A stretch of 64,000 nucleotides of DNA from Echinometra lucunter (taxonomy: Eukaryota > Echinodermata > Echinoidea > Camarodonta > Echinometridae): contig CM057154.1 of NCBI GenBank assembly GCA_029962745.1, positions 1,754,451 to 1,818,450 of the forward strand, given 5' to 3'. Shown piece by piece: positions 44,122 to 58,500 of the stretch; position 1 is the first letter of the stretch; every line of letters starts with the position of its first letter. Below the pieces are notes generated by a model. The model saw only the letters and a program-made list of their open reading frames with translations, was not told the origin of the DNA and did no database searches. A program made the position numbers and the translations under genes.

Positions 44122-46880
44122 GCAAAATGGAAAATTGCGATAGAATAAGCGGAACAAAACTCTTTTTTAGTGATAACATTGATATAATTCTGGACGTCAA
44201 GACATCTTGCGGGTGAAAATATATAATATTGGATACAAATACAACACTCAGGAATATAGAATGATTACCGTACATAAAATTGATATCACAGCCTTCCTAC
44301 ATTACACTTGATATTACTTACAAATAACTGTACAATCATTGACAAATTGATTTTACAATATTTGATAAATATACTCTCAAAGTTCTTTCAAACATGTTAT
44401 TTGAAATTAGACAAAGATGTTCACATCACATCTCGTACAAAACACAAAGGTATATGAAGTATATATATATATATGCTGCAAACAAGTTGCAAATTACATT
44501 TCTTTTCAACCCTTTTCTGCATCACATATTTTATTTGAAGTTTTTTTAATTGTAATGCAGGTCTCCATTCAGAATGCCTCTCAAAGAAATACAAATCAAT
44601 TAGTCTAATTTGGGGATTACTGAAAATGAAGATGATAATTCAAATCAGTGATTGGCTTAGATTTTTGAAATATTCTTATTTTCATATTCCATGTGTATGT
44701 ATGCTCCCCCAAAAGTCCCACATCAAAGGAAAAAGATGAAAGTAACAATATGTAACAATTAACATACATATTTTCATTTACAAAAAGGTGAAAGAATTTT
44801 GCAAAGTGAAAATTTCTTGCTTGCTCGCTAGTTGGATAGTTGATATATTTTTTTTAATGGTGCGGCTGTACCTCACTGGGTATAAAACATAAACATTGAT
44901 CTTTTTGCTTGTTAATAACTCAAACATTAAAAATTGCAGAAAACTGAAATTTGCAATTTGAAGATGTTAACTTTCTATGGAGTCACTGTGTAAGTGTGTA
45001 TGCCTTTCATTCAATTATTATTTTTTCCAAAGATGCCTGCAGTCATTGTCTTTTGTTATTGTTTTTGTATTTGTTCTTTGGTACTACTTAAAAAAAAACG
45101 AAAACAATATCTGTGTGGACAAACTATTACTGTACAATAGAGCAAATACCATTGTGCATTGCAACTGACTACATGTACCTCTTGTTACCTGAAGTCATGA
45201 ATTATTAATCGAATAATATGCATGAAATATGAAAATTAAAATGTTGAAAATCTCAGTCAACTAGTGATTTTTTTTTTTTTGCATAATATATTTGAATTCA
45301 GGATGTCAAAATAAATGAGGAAATAATACTTTCAAGAAATTGTTGAGCAATGTAAAAAGCCAATCTAAACATAATTTTTGTCCTTTGTTACGTATATAAC
45401 TTCTCTCTACACTGAAATGATTTGCCAGAATATTTATTGTGATTACCCCAAAGCATTCATTTATTTATTCATTTATATAAACTGAACTTATTTTGCCTTT
45501 CTTTTTTTGTTATCTGCCATCCCTAAGTGGATGGCAAGTTAAAAAATTATTTGAGTGACTTACACAAAGTCGAATAAAGAAAAAAATAAGAACTAATCAA
45601 AATGTCATTTGAACATACATCAAAAAATGCAGTACCAACAATTTACTATGTGTTCAAGTAAACAGGACTGAATATAAATTACTATATTTGTTATTGTTAT
45701 AGCTGTCATTTTAATAGCATATTTACTCTGCATCTGTACAATCATGTTCATATCTGTATATATTCATGCTGAAAAATGATCTCCTATCCCAAAGTGAAAT
45801 GTAAACAGGACATCTTCAAAGTGTTTTTTTTTTCTTTGTACCTCTACTATCAAAATAAATCTCCTTCCTAGTGATAGCTAATCAATAATCAAATTGTTGT
45901 TATTAAAGTGATTAATTTTAATCATTACTGTACTGCATGCTCTTATTTGTATTCATGAAATTGAATGAAGTTTTCTAATATATTGACGATGTTTTGACAC
46001 ATTTAAAACCAGGCTGTACAGACAGGTTTTCACAAGCATGCATAGAGATAGGAGGATGTTTTCTAAGAATCAATATCACATTATAATACATATAATTGTT
46101 ATATTAACATCTACTCTGAATAGGTACACTTCTTTGTACAATGTTATATTACATGCTAATTTGGGCACTATAAATCTGGATGTCCATCACATAGAGAATT
46201 TTCACTGCAATGAGCGATGAATATGACATGCATTTCACATCTCGATTACATTTATGATTACAGAAAAAATGCTGAGTGCATCATTATGTACAAAAGTATT
46301 TATCAAATTTAAATAAAAATCATTAAAGAGTTATAATTCTACTATTTTTTTTTCTCATTGTCATACACATGCCATATATCACAGGTACATTCACATCTTT
46401 TATTTCTCGGTGTACTGATAAATACTTCGTCAACATTGGATTACAAGTACAGAGATATAATTTGTTGAATAATTAAAAAAAGAATCTTTTACTTTGGAAT
46501 ACAATGAAGTAAAATCCTGAAGTTTGGATGCATTTTGTTTTATTGCATCCAAATTGAAAATTAATAAAGAATACAAATGTACAATCAGATAGAGCCAGAG
46601 GCAGGGTATTTTCTTCAATGAGAAAAGAGGTTAGAATCCAACAGAAGAACATTTGCATGAAGTTAGGTAGCTGAGTGATAGGTAGTGTTTGTACACATCT
46701 TTTTGTATCACTCTGTTTTGCTAAACTAGTTGAAATCATGATTTCATCTAGAAACTGTACATGGTAGTAATGGATCGTGAGCCAGTGATTCATGTTGTTT
46801 GGCCTGCTGTTCTTGACCCTATGATGTTTGAAATTCATCCAAATGTAAAATCAAATTTGCAGCATCATATGACATTAAAA
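44122..46880. other. Intergenic AT-rich DNA, nothing recognised
   Basis: Poly-T and AT microsatellite patches only; no family-like reading frame on either strand. Confidence 0.45.
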
Positions 46881-46881
46881 C

Positions 46882-47180
46882 ATGGATGATGTTAACAGTT
46901 CACCATGTGGTAAGTCCTGAAAAAGACTTCTAAGTTAGCGGAAAAGTGGATAAGCGGAAAATTGGAGAAAGTTGAGGAGGAGGAGAAATGGAGAGGCGAG
47001 ACAGAGAGTAAGAGAGAGTGGAGAGTATCTTTCTTGAGAATGAGTGAAATCCTGAAAAGGACTGTAAACCGGATGAAAAGGCGATGAGGAAAGACGGCTC
47101 GACATTCTGGACAGCTTGACTGTTTGTCATCAAGAGACTTTTCAGGACTTACCAGATGGTGAACTGTAAACCTCATCCAT
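46882..47180. mobile_element. MITE with ATGGATGA..ACAGTTCACCAT inverted ends
   Basis: Left 'atggatgatgttaacagttc' and right complement 'atggatgaggtttacagttc' continue to match through TGGTAAGTCCTGAAAA, about 45 bp. The interior is purine-rich. No clear target duplication. Confidence 0.8.
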
Positions 47181-48569
47181 ATTATCAGTACCACCATGCA
47201 AACCTCCAAAATGGCAGTTATCACGTACAGTGAAACCAGGTCACGGTAAGCTTACAGTCAATTTATCATGAAAGACTGAAAGCAAAAATGGCTGTGCTAC
47301 AAACACAAAACAGAAAGACATGCAACCAACATTTAACCATCATTCTATTTGAAAACAATACACAACAGAGGACCACGTCGACCATCAAAAAGGTATCGGC
47401 AAGATATCAAACCAATTACAAACGATGAGGTTTAAAAACAGGTAGACACATTTTTCATTTTTCTAGTTGATAAGATCCAATCTATAACTGGAGACAGTTT
47501 TTGTTATTGCCACTATATTGGTCAACATGATACAATACTTCGTTTATTTACAGTTTATTCTAAAACACTCATGTCTTACTTCCAAATCATTTAAACCTGT
47601 ATGTTAAAGTTCAACTTTTTTTGCTATTACACCGAATAAAACTCTAAAATGCTTAATAAAACCAAAGATTTGTGTTTATATTTTGCTACACTTGCTACAG
47701 CTATGTGACTGATAAAAGCATAAACACGATATTTAGACTCTGCTATCAATACAACCTATTGAATTAGTTATTCTATCGCCTATATCAAAATATATAGAGT
47801 CAGGAATAATGATAAAAAAAGAAATACAATACAGTGTACTGACATTGTTTCTACTAATACAGATATTGCTTGGGTAGGACGTGGAAGAATTGGTGGTACA
47901 CTAGGTATTAATCTCTACATCCAAAGTACAGTTGCTTTGGTCGATACCAGTCGCTCTCTTTACATACATCATAACATAATACTACAAAAAACATACAATA
48001 CAACTTCAGTATTTACAAAGTCTTATCCAAATACAAGGAAAGATATTTTGATAGGTATTATTTACACTGTGTCATTTTTTCAATTTCTTTGTGTTGAATG
48101 AGAAAGAAATATCATGACAAAAAATTAATCAGTATGAGCTAATGACACTGTTCTGGTAAACAGACATTTTGTAGTCAAAATTGTAATGATGGTGTTTATT
48201 CTAATTCATTTTTCTCATATAAATGCCAAGGGAGTTTGATATTTGTTTGTGAATTCTTGAAATGCATTAAATCATGCAGATATATATGGAGTATAAGGAA
48301 TTCTTGTACTCTTCAATACAAACAGAAACAAGGGAACTAACGGTATACTAACAATGTTCCTTAATTCATTGTTCTTCGTTAAATTTTGTGCATCCTTCCA
48401 AGATGTGTATTTCTTAAAAACAGAGAGATACATGTACTTAATATGGGTGAAAACTTTTGTCCATTGATTACAGTTCAAATATCAAGACTGTTCTCTCTGA
48501 CAATGTTTCTCCATCTCATTGTAAATAAAGTATTATATACATAACGGATGTCGTTCCTTATTAGTCCTC
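47181..48569. other. Probable SLC6 3' UTR / convergent intergenic region
   Basis: No other gene seen. Minus-strand AATAAA candidates exist (TTTATT on plus near 48196 and 47550). Confidence 0.4.
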
Positions 48570-48704
48570 TCAGACAAGAGTTACCGGCTTACACGTTGCC
48601 TCCAGTACCATACCATTCATTCTGCTTTCTTGTTCTGCAGTGTACATGTGTTGATCATAACCGTTCGGCCACTGCTTGGGTGCACGAAGATTCCTCATGA
48701 TTCG
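48570..48704 (-). CDS. SLC6 terminal exon, cytoplasmic tail
   Basis: [20 protein letters not shown] ... to KPVTLV and TGA. Acceptor catgtag. The start completes the family's 'PG..(K/S)ERI' after TM12. Confidence 0.9.
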   Translation of the reverse strand, partial: RIMRNLRAPKQWPNGYDQHMYTAEQESRMNGMVLEATCKPVTLV

Positions 48705-50035
48705 CTACATGAAATGAAGCAAGCATGGTCAACCGTAGTCAAAATGGTCAACAATAGCCAAAGTTATATAGTCAGTATAACTAGACAGTAACTGCATATA
48801 GATAGCAACCACATGTGCTGCCAAATGATTCTGTTTTCATATTTTAGTCAAACTAGGTTGGATTTACTGCACTATGTTTACCTTGCATTTGTATTCTATT
48901 CTACTTTAGTAAAGAAACATCAACAAACATAGATGTATATAGTGAGTAGCCTTAGTAAATAAATACAGTCAAAACATAAAACATATTTAACAGCCTTGGT
49001 CATAGTAACCCATAGTCAACAGTGGTGGATCCAGGCAGGGGCGCAAGAGGCACATGCCCCCTCTATTTTTTTTTATGAGGATCACACATTGAACATATAA
49101 GTTAATGTAGCTATATCTAAGAAAATTGTCATTTGCGCCCCCTCTATTTCAAATTTGCCATTTAATTGCACCCCCTCTATTCACAAATCCTGGATCAGCG
49201 GCTGGTCAATTACTATAATTGATAATAAACTAATATTATGGGCATTTAACAAAACAATACATTAAGCAGAAGTGCATGTCTTCAAGTAACTTACCTCACT
49301 AATTGATCCTGGTGTTGTAAGGATTTGGTAACCAGCTACTATGGGTATCATTGAGATCGATGTGCATGAGATGAGCCAACCGACTGCTACCGCCCATTCG
49401 GGATACTCGTAGTCATCCAGCGTAAACGGCTCATATTTCGCCAGACCAAACCCCATGATGAACTGTGATAGGCAGGAATTTTTGTCAGATTCAGATTTCA
49501 TTGTGTGAAATAATGCGCCACCAACAGACCTTCATACTGCATTGCCTATCATGCTATATATGGATATATTTGCTTGTATTACACTCAACAAAAGTATGTA
49601 TAGATATCAAAGCTCAAAAACCTCTCATAAATAATAGATTTAAGTTCTATATCATATCACCCCAAAATATAAGATTTTCCATCTACCTACATTTGAATGA
49701 AAGCAGATTAAGTCATCATTGTCAGAAATCTTTTCCTTTTTTTGGTATAAAGAATGCCTGATCTCACATTCAATTAAAACTGTTAGTTGTTTAATGAACA
49801 TCAATCATACATAATCATAAAATATGTTTACCTATCTGATCACATGACCTGTTTTTTCCATCTTATAAGAAATAATCTGCCATAACCTCCAACATTACCA
49901 TGATTATGAGCCACTTTTTAATTAAAATTATTACTCCTCACTACTAATATCTGTGTCTTTTGTTATACTGAACACTCTTAAAGGCAATATCATCTCCGCC
50001 ATTATTTTCTATGAAAATGGTGAAGATCATAATGT

Positions 50036-50075
<40 letters not shown>

Positions 50076-52545
50076 CCACCATGATCGTCATCATCATTTT
50101 TACCACAGAATACCCAGATTGAGCTACATCACATAAGATCAACATAATTATGATTATCACTAGGCTGAGTAAGATAAGATAAACTTACTATGATCATTAC
50201 AGGGCTAAGGAACATAAACTAAACTTACTATGGTCTTTACTGCGGTCAGGAAGATAAAATAAACTTACTATGATCATTACAGGGCTGAGGAACATAAATT
50301 AAACTTATTATGATCATTACAAGGTTGAGGAACATAAACTAAACTTACTATGGTCTTTACTGCGGTCAGGAAGATAAAATAAACTTACTATGATCATTAC
50401 AGGGCTGAGGAACATAAATTAAACTTACTATGATCATTACAGGGCTGAGGAACATATATTAAACTTACTATGATCATTATAGGGCTGAGGAACATAAACT
50501 AAACTTACTATGGTCTTTACTGTAGTCAGGAAGATAAAATAAACTTACTATGATCATTACTGTGCTGAGAAACATAAACTAAACTTACTATTGTCTTTAC
50601 TTCGCTCAGGATGATAAAATAACTTACTATGATCATTACAGGACTGAGGAACATCCAACAGAACCGCCAATAAAAGCCAGGCTTCCATCCACACATCTCT
50701 TCAATGTCTTCAGAGATTTTCTCTGTCGGTATTGTGAGACCTGAAAGACAACCCAGACAGCAAGAGTGATGTTTACTGGTTCATTTGACGGCCGTCTTTG
50801 ATTCCAAATCACACTAAAATATATCACTTAACAGGATAAGTTTAAATTGGAGAAGAGGATCAATACAAACTTCCACCCCGACCACCACTACTAAGATTTT
50901 GGCCATGAATATTTATTGAAGTATCAATAAATGAAATAAAAGTAAATGAGGAGTATGTCACCTGCGCGGAAAAAATGAAATCAAAGTCCATTCTTCATCT
51001 TGTCCATGAAATTAGGTACGTTTACATGTCTTTGTGGTTGTTGTATTTAATTTTTGGCATGTGTCATCTACTGCTGATTTTACTTTTCTCATGAACTGAT
51101 TTAAAAGAAGAAGGAGTTGTATGCAAAGTGCCGAGAAGATATAAATGATATTTTGTGGCAATTCATGAATTTAAATCGCTATTTTCTATTTGCTTTGCTA
51201 AATTACAAACGTAGGAAAAGTGTTAAATTTGGTTCATAACTTTTAACTCTACGAACGAGTTATGAAAAATAAAATCGGAGATGACTGCCTGATTTTCATA
51301 AAATAGATTCACATAAGATGAAGTGGCTTAACCTTACAAAAAAATCAGAGGGGAGGGGGGGGGATGTATGTTGGGACCTGCAAGGGCTGCTTGACAGCCC
51401 AGTGCCCTCTTGCATAAAAAGTTGCGATTAAACGTAAGTCAAAAAAATTAAACACAAGTTCCAAATACTCAATCCTGATTGGTTGGAAATCAATCATTTG
51501 AGTTGCGTTAATGGGGACCAATTGCCAATAGGGACCAATTGGTTTTTTTCATTGAATGGTACCACTCACTATCGAGGATGGCCCTGATGATACAGGAGAG
51601 GTGCCGAGGCATCTTCATGGAGATTGCATAGGGAAAAATATCTTTTCTCTTCAAATTTTACGAAAGAGAAACGAAAAGAAGAGGGGAAAAGATATTTACC
51701 ATATAGCCATGCTACTGCCAGTGTCTCAAAGACAACCACGAATAAAATGGCGTAGTAAGCTGCGCAGTTGTCAAATAGATTCACAAGATAAGTGCCGCCC
51801 TGCCAAAACGAAATATCGAAAAGAAAAATGATTGTTGCTGGTCAACATTCACAAGACTAAGATCAAATTTTCTAAATCACATGTTAATGTCTGCTCAACA
51901 TGGGTGTCTTTTTTAAAGTTAGATATGAGTGAACATATAAAGGTTGAACTCGTTATGTTCAGGCTCTTATCTGAACGCACATATTCATACTGCAGATACT
52001 GTAGATGCACTGTACCATAACAAGTTTCTTGGTAAAGATTATCTTCATGGTAAAGATTATCTTCTTTGTAAATTGAATAAGAGATTAGGAAATGCATGAA
52101 TATCATCAATTTCCTAATTTTACCCGAGTAATATTTTGTACTGAGAGCAGAGCATTGGAGTAAGATGGAACTATGTTTTGCAAACATTTTCACAAGAATG
52201 AATCATTGCATGTATAACAGTTGGAACACGAACCTGGGATGTGAAAGCTAAACCAACCAAAAAGTAGAGCGTGAAGAGGCCAGCGATGAAGATCTCACGA
52301 TGCTTCTTAACAACTTTAGGGAATTGATCACCAAGGCCGGTCAAGATTGCTTCTGATCCTCCAAACTGAATATGAAACATCAAGAACAACATCAGAGAGC
52401 CTTTGGTATCGGGGGCGGCACCAGGGTATTTTGATGGGGGGGGGGGGGGGGGGGGGCAAGATGACCCACAGGTGAGTTTTTATTTACGTTTTAAATGAAA
52501 AAATAGGGCTATTGTAAAGTTGCATTACCCAGCCTTTTCTTTCTT

Positions 52546-52588
<43 letters not shown>

Positions 52589-55500
52589 TTGTTGTCGATT
52601 ACCTGAAAAATCATAGGCCTGAGGGGATCACCCCTGCCCCCCTCCCGTAGCGCCACCCCTGTTTGGTATGCATGTACTGCTCAAAATGTTTAGCTTCGAC
52701 TAATGTCCGACTGCTTCAATATATTGAAGTAAGAATGCAGAGTAGGAAATATGTCTAAACTCTTCATCTGCAAAGCGATCATACAGCACTAAAGAAATGA
52801 TCACAGACGTTAACTGATAAGATACTAGTATACTCCTATTTCGTCTGTCCTTCCTAGCTCACATTTCTGTAATCACTTTAAAGAAGGGCGGCGCCAGGGC
52901 ATTTTGATACAGGCAAGATGACGCGTTAATGGCAACGTCACATATCGTGTTTGAGTGAATGAACAAATAGGGCTATTATATAGTAGCACGACCTGCCCTC
53001 TTTTCCCCATACTCTTTTTCTTCTTGTTCCTTTTTATCACTTCAAGAGTGATAGGGCGACCGCCCCAGTGTCCCCTGGAGCGCCGCCCCTACTTTAAAGC
53101 ATAAAGAACAATCGGGGCGTCAATCTAATTAAGCTGAGGTGAGCCATTTTCATCATATTAACCAATGATGCATTGTTAAATCATTGTGAATAAGGACTGT
53201 CAGGAAGAAAATGCTATACCAGGTGACAAGACGTTGCGTGTTTTTTTTTTCTTTTCAAAAAGAGTATTTCTCAATGAATTAATAGTAACACCCCATTCCC
53301 GTTCTAACAAAACCCTTTCAGAACCAACGTTCCTAATGGGAAACGAAGATTTTTTTTTGTTTTATAATATTCTTTATTGTATTCATTCAAATCAATACAT
53401 AAAGGAAATCATACAGACTTCAAATTGAACATGTTGGAGTGAAATACATTAGAATTGGAATACACACCTTTCCTCTCTCTTACCCCCCCCCCCCCCCCCC
53501 CCAAACATACATACACGCACATGATCAAAGAAATAGACAAGCAAATACAAAAGCAAAAAACACAACAAATGAAATATAAAAAAATAAAAATAAAGAAGGA
53601 AGAAGATAAAGAAGAAAACGATAATATTACCGAGCTATCGAGGCCAAGTGTAAGTAGCATAAGAAAGAAGAGAACCGACCACACGTTAGCACCAGGCATG
53701 GTAGCTAATGCTTCAGGATACGTCACAAACACAAGTCCAGGTCCTGTAAAAACAGAAAATAAATAAAATAAATAGGCCTAAATTAGAGAAAATGAGCTTC
53801 AAGAGAGTAAACACTTGTAATGTTCATGTGAAATATGATAAAACAATAAGCATCAAGAATTTAGAGTTTCAAATATTATTCCCATTATTCTTATGTCCAA
53901 ACTAAAAGAAATACTAGCTCTTTCCCAGTAGTTAGCCTGACTCAGTGGTAAAAAAAAATTATTCAAAGACAGCAGGGCAGGACAATGGCCTATGTAAACA
54001 ATTTTTTAATAAGGCCTCGATAAAGCCTGCATAGACCAAAAATAAGTGGAAAGAACAATCACCGTATAACCGGTGAACTTGTTTTATCCCTAATATCAAA
54101 TTATCCCTTTCAATATTCGAGGCAAGATCTATGATATTCAAAGGAATGAAATCCTTTGCCTCAGGCACGTATACAATGTTACTTTGTTTTTCACACCAGT
54201 GACGTCAAACAAACAAAGCACTAAACTGAGTTTGATATTCTTACAATATTGTAAAACAGTTGGCACAAATTTCATATTTTCTTGCGGTGGGTTTGCTGTT
54301 CTGAGTATAGCATTAGTGGTATCTATCCTGAAGACAAACGTGGTGACGATCAATACATTTTGCTCAGATTGGAAATTGCCCCTGGCGTCTTAATCACAGT
54401 GCGAAAAAAAGTGATATATGACGTCATAAAGTGAAAGCTTTTTCCTAATATTATGATGCATAAACTCACTACATGAAATATACATGGGAGGGGGGGGGGG
54501 GGGTGTTTCACAAAGTTGTGCGTAAAGTTACTCATGACTTTAAGAATGACCTTACTATGAACAGCCAAATGGAATGCCCAAAGTTTTTCCTCTAGTGTTA
54601 AAAGTGTGACTGTATTTCCCATAATCTCACTTAGATTGTTTGGCAAAACCTATACCTCGCCGCATTAAAAACGTTTAGTTAATGATGATGTTAATATACA
54701 TAGATATTTCAACTTTAACTTATGCGATTAAATATGATTGAGAATCCCATTTGGCTTTCCATATTTAAGTCATTCCTAAAGGCCTGGGTAACTTTGCGCA
54801 CAGCTTTGTGAAACACCCCCCCCCCCCGATTGTATAGGAATTTCTCTTCCTTCACACAGTGACTGATCCAGGCTACCGGGAATGCCTGCCCCCCCCCCCC
54901 TCCCTCTATCGCCTCCAGCATGCCCAGTCTGGCATAATTTCACATTGTAACTAACCCAGGCATTTTGTTCAAGAAAACTGTCATTACACTGAACTGTGAT
55001 AGAAGTTAGAGAAAGTAAAAACCTTCTGTTGCTACTTGATCGATGGATTGGTTGTTACGTTGTGCCATGTAGCCCAAAACAGCAAACACTACAAACCCAG
55101 CAAGGAAACTTGTTGCGCAATTAATAGTACTCGTCAGCAACGCGTCTCTGTATAACACATGGAAATACATAGAAATACATAGAAAGAAAAACAATACTTG
55201 ACATGAATGCAAATACAAAAACTAAACTGTTTCATGATTAATAAGTGAGTTGATGGATTTACAAAGTAATCCCTAGACCAACGACAAGGCAGAGAATGAA
55301 TGACTTCAGGTTTTTCTCATCCTCGGTGATGGTCAACTCCCTGATGTGTGAACAGTATACTCTGCCTTTAGAGATCCTGGTTAAGTCTGATGAGTTGAGG
55401 TGACTCAGAATAGTATTAAATGATGTCACAAACAATGCATTATTTTGGTTAATGATATATCAGCATTTAAAAAAAAAATTAGTTTACATGCAGTGATGAA

Positions 55501-58500
55501 GCTGAGTTATGTAAATCACGAAACTTCCAACGGGTTGTAGCTAATGGTAACTTTCGCTATTTCTGATAACTGTAAATATATAAAGTCATGATTACTACAA
55601 GGCGAATAGCCACTCTAGTGAACAAAACCTCGACCACTTACTTGTATATGTTGTTGTGGAATCTGTTGTAACTTGAGAGAGCAAGAAGAACACCGAAACC
55701 AGGACCAAGAGAGAAGCAGATTTGTGTCGCTGCATCAACCCATACCTACAGTGAATAAAAGAATTTTCATAGTGCCGACCTATCTCTTTCACCATGTCAT
55801 TTTCAAATAAATTCTTTATTCGTGTAATCTCACTGCTTGAACAGTATAAACAAATTTACAAAACTATTGATACATGATATGTTTGACATTCAAGGTACAA
55901 TAAAAAAAAATGAACAAAAATATTCTAGAAATTTAAAAAAGCTGGACGTGCCTCCATCTATCAAGAAATGAAATAAACTTATCTTGCTGCATGTAGACTG
56001 CTTCTTCGATTTCATACTGTTGTTTAAATTTCTTTTGGAAGGATAGGAAAAATTAAAGAACCCTTCAAACATTTAAGTGAAAATATCTAGTATTTAGCAT
56101 ACAACCTAACGAAATTAAATGGGCAATAGTTTCCACCTGGGATGCCAAAGATAAAACTATTTGAAGTTAACCTGATTTCATTTTCGAGGGTAATTTTTTC
56201 AAAGTCAGCTAAGAATCGACGATATAAGGGGCATCCCCAAAATGAATGAGCAATAGTTCCAGTAACTGCTGAACAAAAAGTACATTAATCAGAGTGGGAT
56301 ACCAACAGTCTTCAAATACTTATTAACACGAAGAAATGAATTTTAAACTAAAAGTACCTTAACTTAAAAAACTCTTTCACTATTTTCCTCTTTGTACAAA
56401 TCCTTTACTATAGAATGTTTTAAAAGACCCATAAGAACAAACTCTATTCATCTTGGAAGTACTTCTTGTTTCGGTATTTCTGAGATTTATCCCTCTCTCC
56501 CTGATCCCCACACCCCACCACCAGACCCCAGCACCCCTTCCCCATCATGTCCCTCCAGTGTCTTCAGAGACAGTATGTAGTTTGGTAGGCCCTCAAACAC
56601 TGTTCGTCAGATTTCTTCGTATTGCGCTTGTCAGAGCATACTAGCAAATGTTGCTGTAAAGTTGTTTTTTTATGCCTCCGGTCACCTTTGGTTCGAGGCA
56701 TATGTTTTTTGGGTTGAGTGTCCGTCCGTCCTCCTTTTTCATTAACGCAATATCCCAATAATTATTTGAGGTATGAACTTCAAACATGGTCGACTTACAG
56801 GAGCAATTAGAGATGTTCCCATTTCGTCATGAGATAATACTTGATTATAAAGTTTTACTTAGAGGACCAGTTAGAAGATGTTCCTATTTCGGTATGATAT
56901 AACACTTGATTGTTAAAGTCTACTTACAGGAGCAGTTTAAAATAGAAGACGTTCCCATTTCGGGATGAGATAAATACTTGATTGTAAAGGTTTACTTACA
57001 GGGGCAGTCAGCAGACGTTCCCATTTCAGTATTAGATAATACTTGATTGTAAAGGTTTACTTACAGGTGCAGTCAGAAGACGTTCCCATTTCGGTATGGG
57101 ATAATACTTGATCGTAAAGTTTTACTCACAGGAGCAGTTAGAAGAAGTTCCCATTTCGGTATGGGATGATACTTGATTGTAAAGTTTTACTCACAGGAGC
57201 AGTCAAAGGACGTTCCCATTTCGGTATGAGATTAATACTTAATTGTAAAGGTCTACTTACAGGAACTGTTACAGAAGACGTTCCCCTTTCTGTATGAGAT
57301 AATACTTGATTGTAAAGGTTTACTTACAGGGGCAGTCAGCAGACGTTCCCATTTCAGTATTAGATAATACTTGATTGTAAAGGTTTACTTACAGGTGCAG
57401 TCAAAGGACGTTCCCATTCCGGTATGAGATAATACTTGATTGTAAAGTTCTACTTACAGGAGCAGTTAGAGGACGTTCCCATTTCGGTATGGGATGATAC
57501 TTGATTGTAAAGTTTTACTCACAGGAGCAGTCAAAGGACGTTCCCATTTCGGTATGAGATTAATACTTAATTGTAAAGGTCTACTTACAGGAACTGTTAC
57601 AGAAGACGTTCCCCTTTCTGTATGAGATAATACTTGATTGTAAAGGTTTACTTACAGGGGCAGTCAGCAGACGTTCCCATTTCAGTATTAGATAATACTT
57701 GATTGTAAAGGTATACTTACAGGTGCAGTCAGACGTTCCCATTTCAGTATTAGATAATTCTTGATTGTAAATGTTTACTTACAGGAGCAGTCAGAAGACG
57801 TTCCCATTTCGGTATGAGATAATACTTGATGCCCTCACCAGCACCAGGTAGAGTTACACCACGGATAAGCAGACAGAACAAAACCACATAGGGGAGCGTA
57901 GCTGTGATCCATACAACCTAAGTAGAAGAGTGATAATTTGACATTTTCATCATCATCCATTATCATCATCATTGTCATTTTTAGCATGCCCTGCTGTGCG
58001 TTGTTAAGTTCAAGCATCAATGACGCCGATGGGTTTGATCATGCTTAGATTACGTTTGGAAATGAGTTGCTGGAAAATATTGATCAAATCCTGTTAATGG
58101 ATATAAAATTAACATTGACACAATCTTTGGATGACAATATAAAATCAAGACGTGTAAACAGAAAGGCATGCATCAGTGTATATCGTGAATATTATGGGTA
58201 TTGATATGACACAGGCGCCGATTTAAAATGCTTAGTAAAATCATCGACGCCAGCGAAAAGATATAACATTTGTGTAGTAGTCAAGGAAAATGGCATCGTC
58301 GTCGAGTTGATGTATACAGACAGGGATATTGACTTCAGTGGCCATGCAGAAACTATGGGTGCAGTTTATGACTAAATGTTGAAATAGATCTAATGACAAT
58401 GTTGGACCTACTTTAGTATACATAACGTCGACGCCCAATTGACCATTGGAATCGAGGCGCCTGACTTTGGGAGCACATTGTTTAACTGTTCATGATGTAG

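Noticed and set aside
46473..46838. 121-codon minus ORF
   Set aside because: Low-complexity Phe/Cys-rich translation of AT-rich intergenic DNA.
53455..53766. Lys-rich 103-codon plus ORF
   Set aside because: It is antisense to the SLC6 TM8 exon and crosses a poly-C tract.
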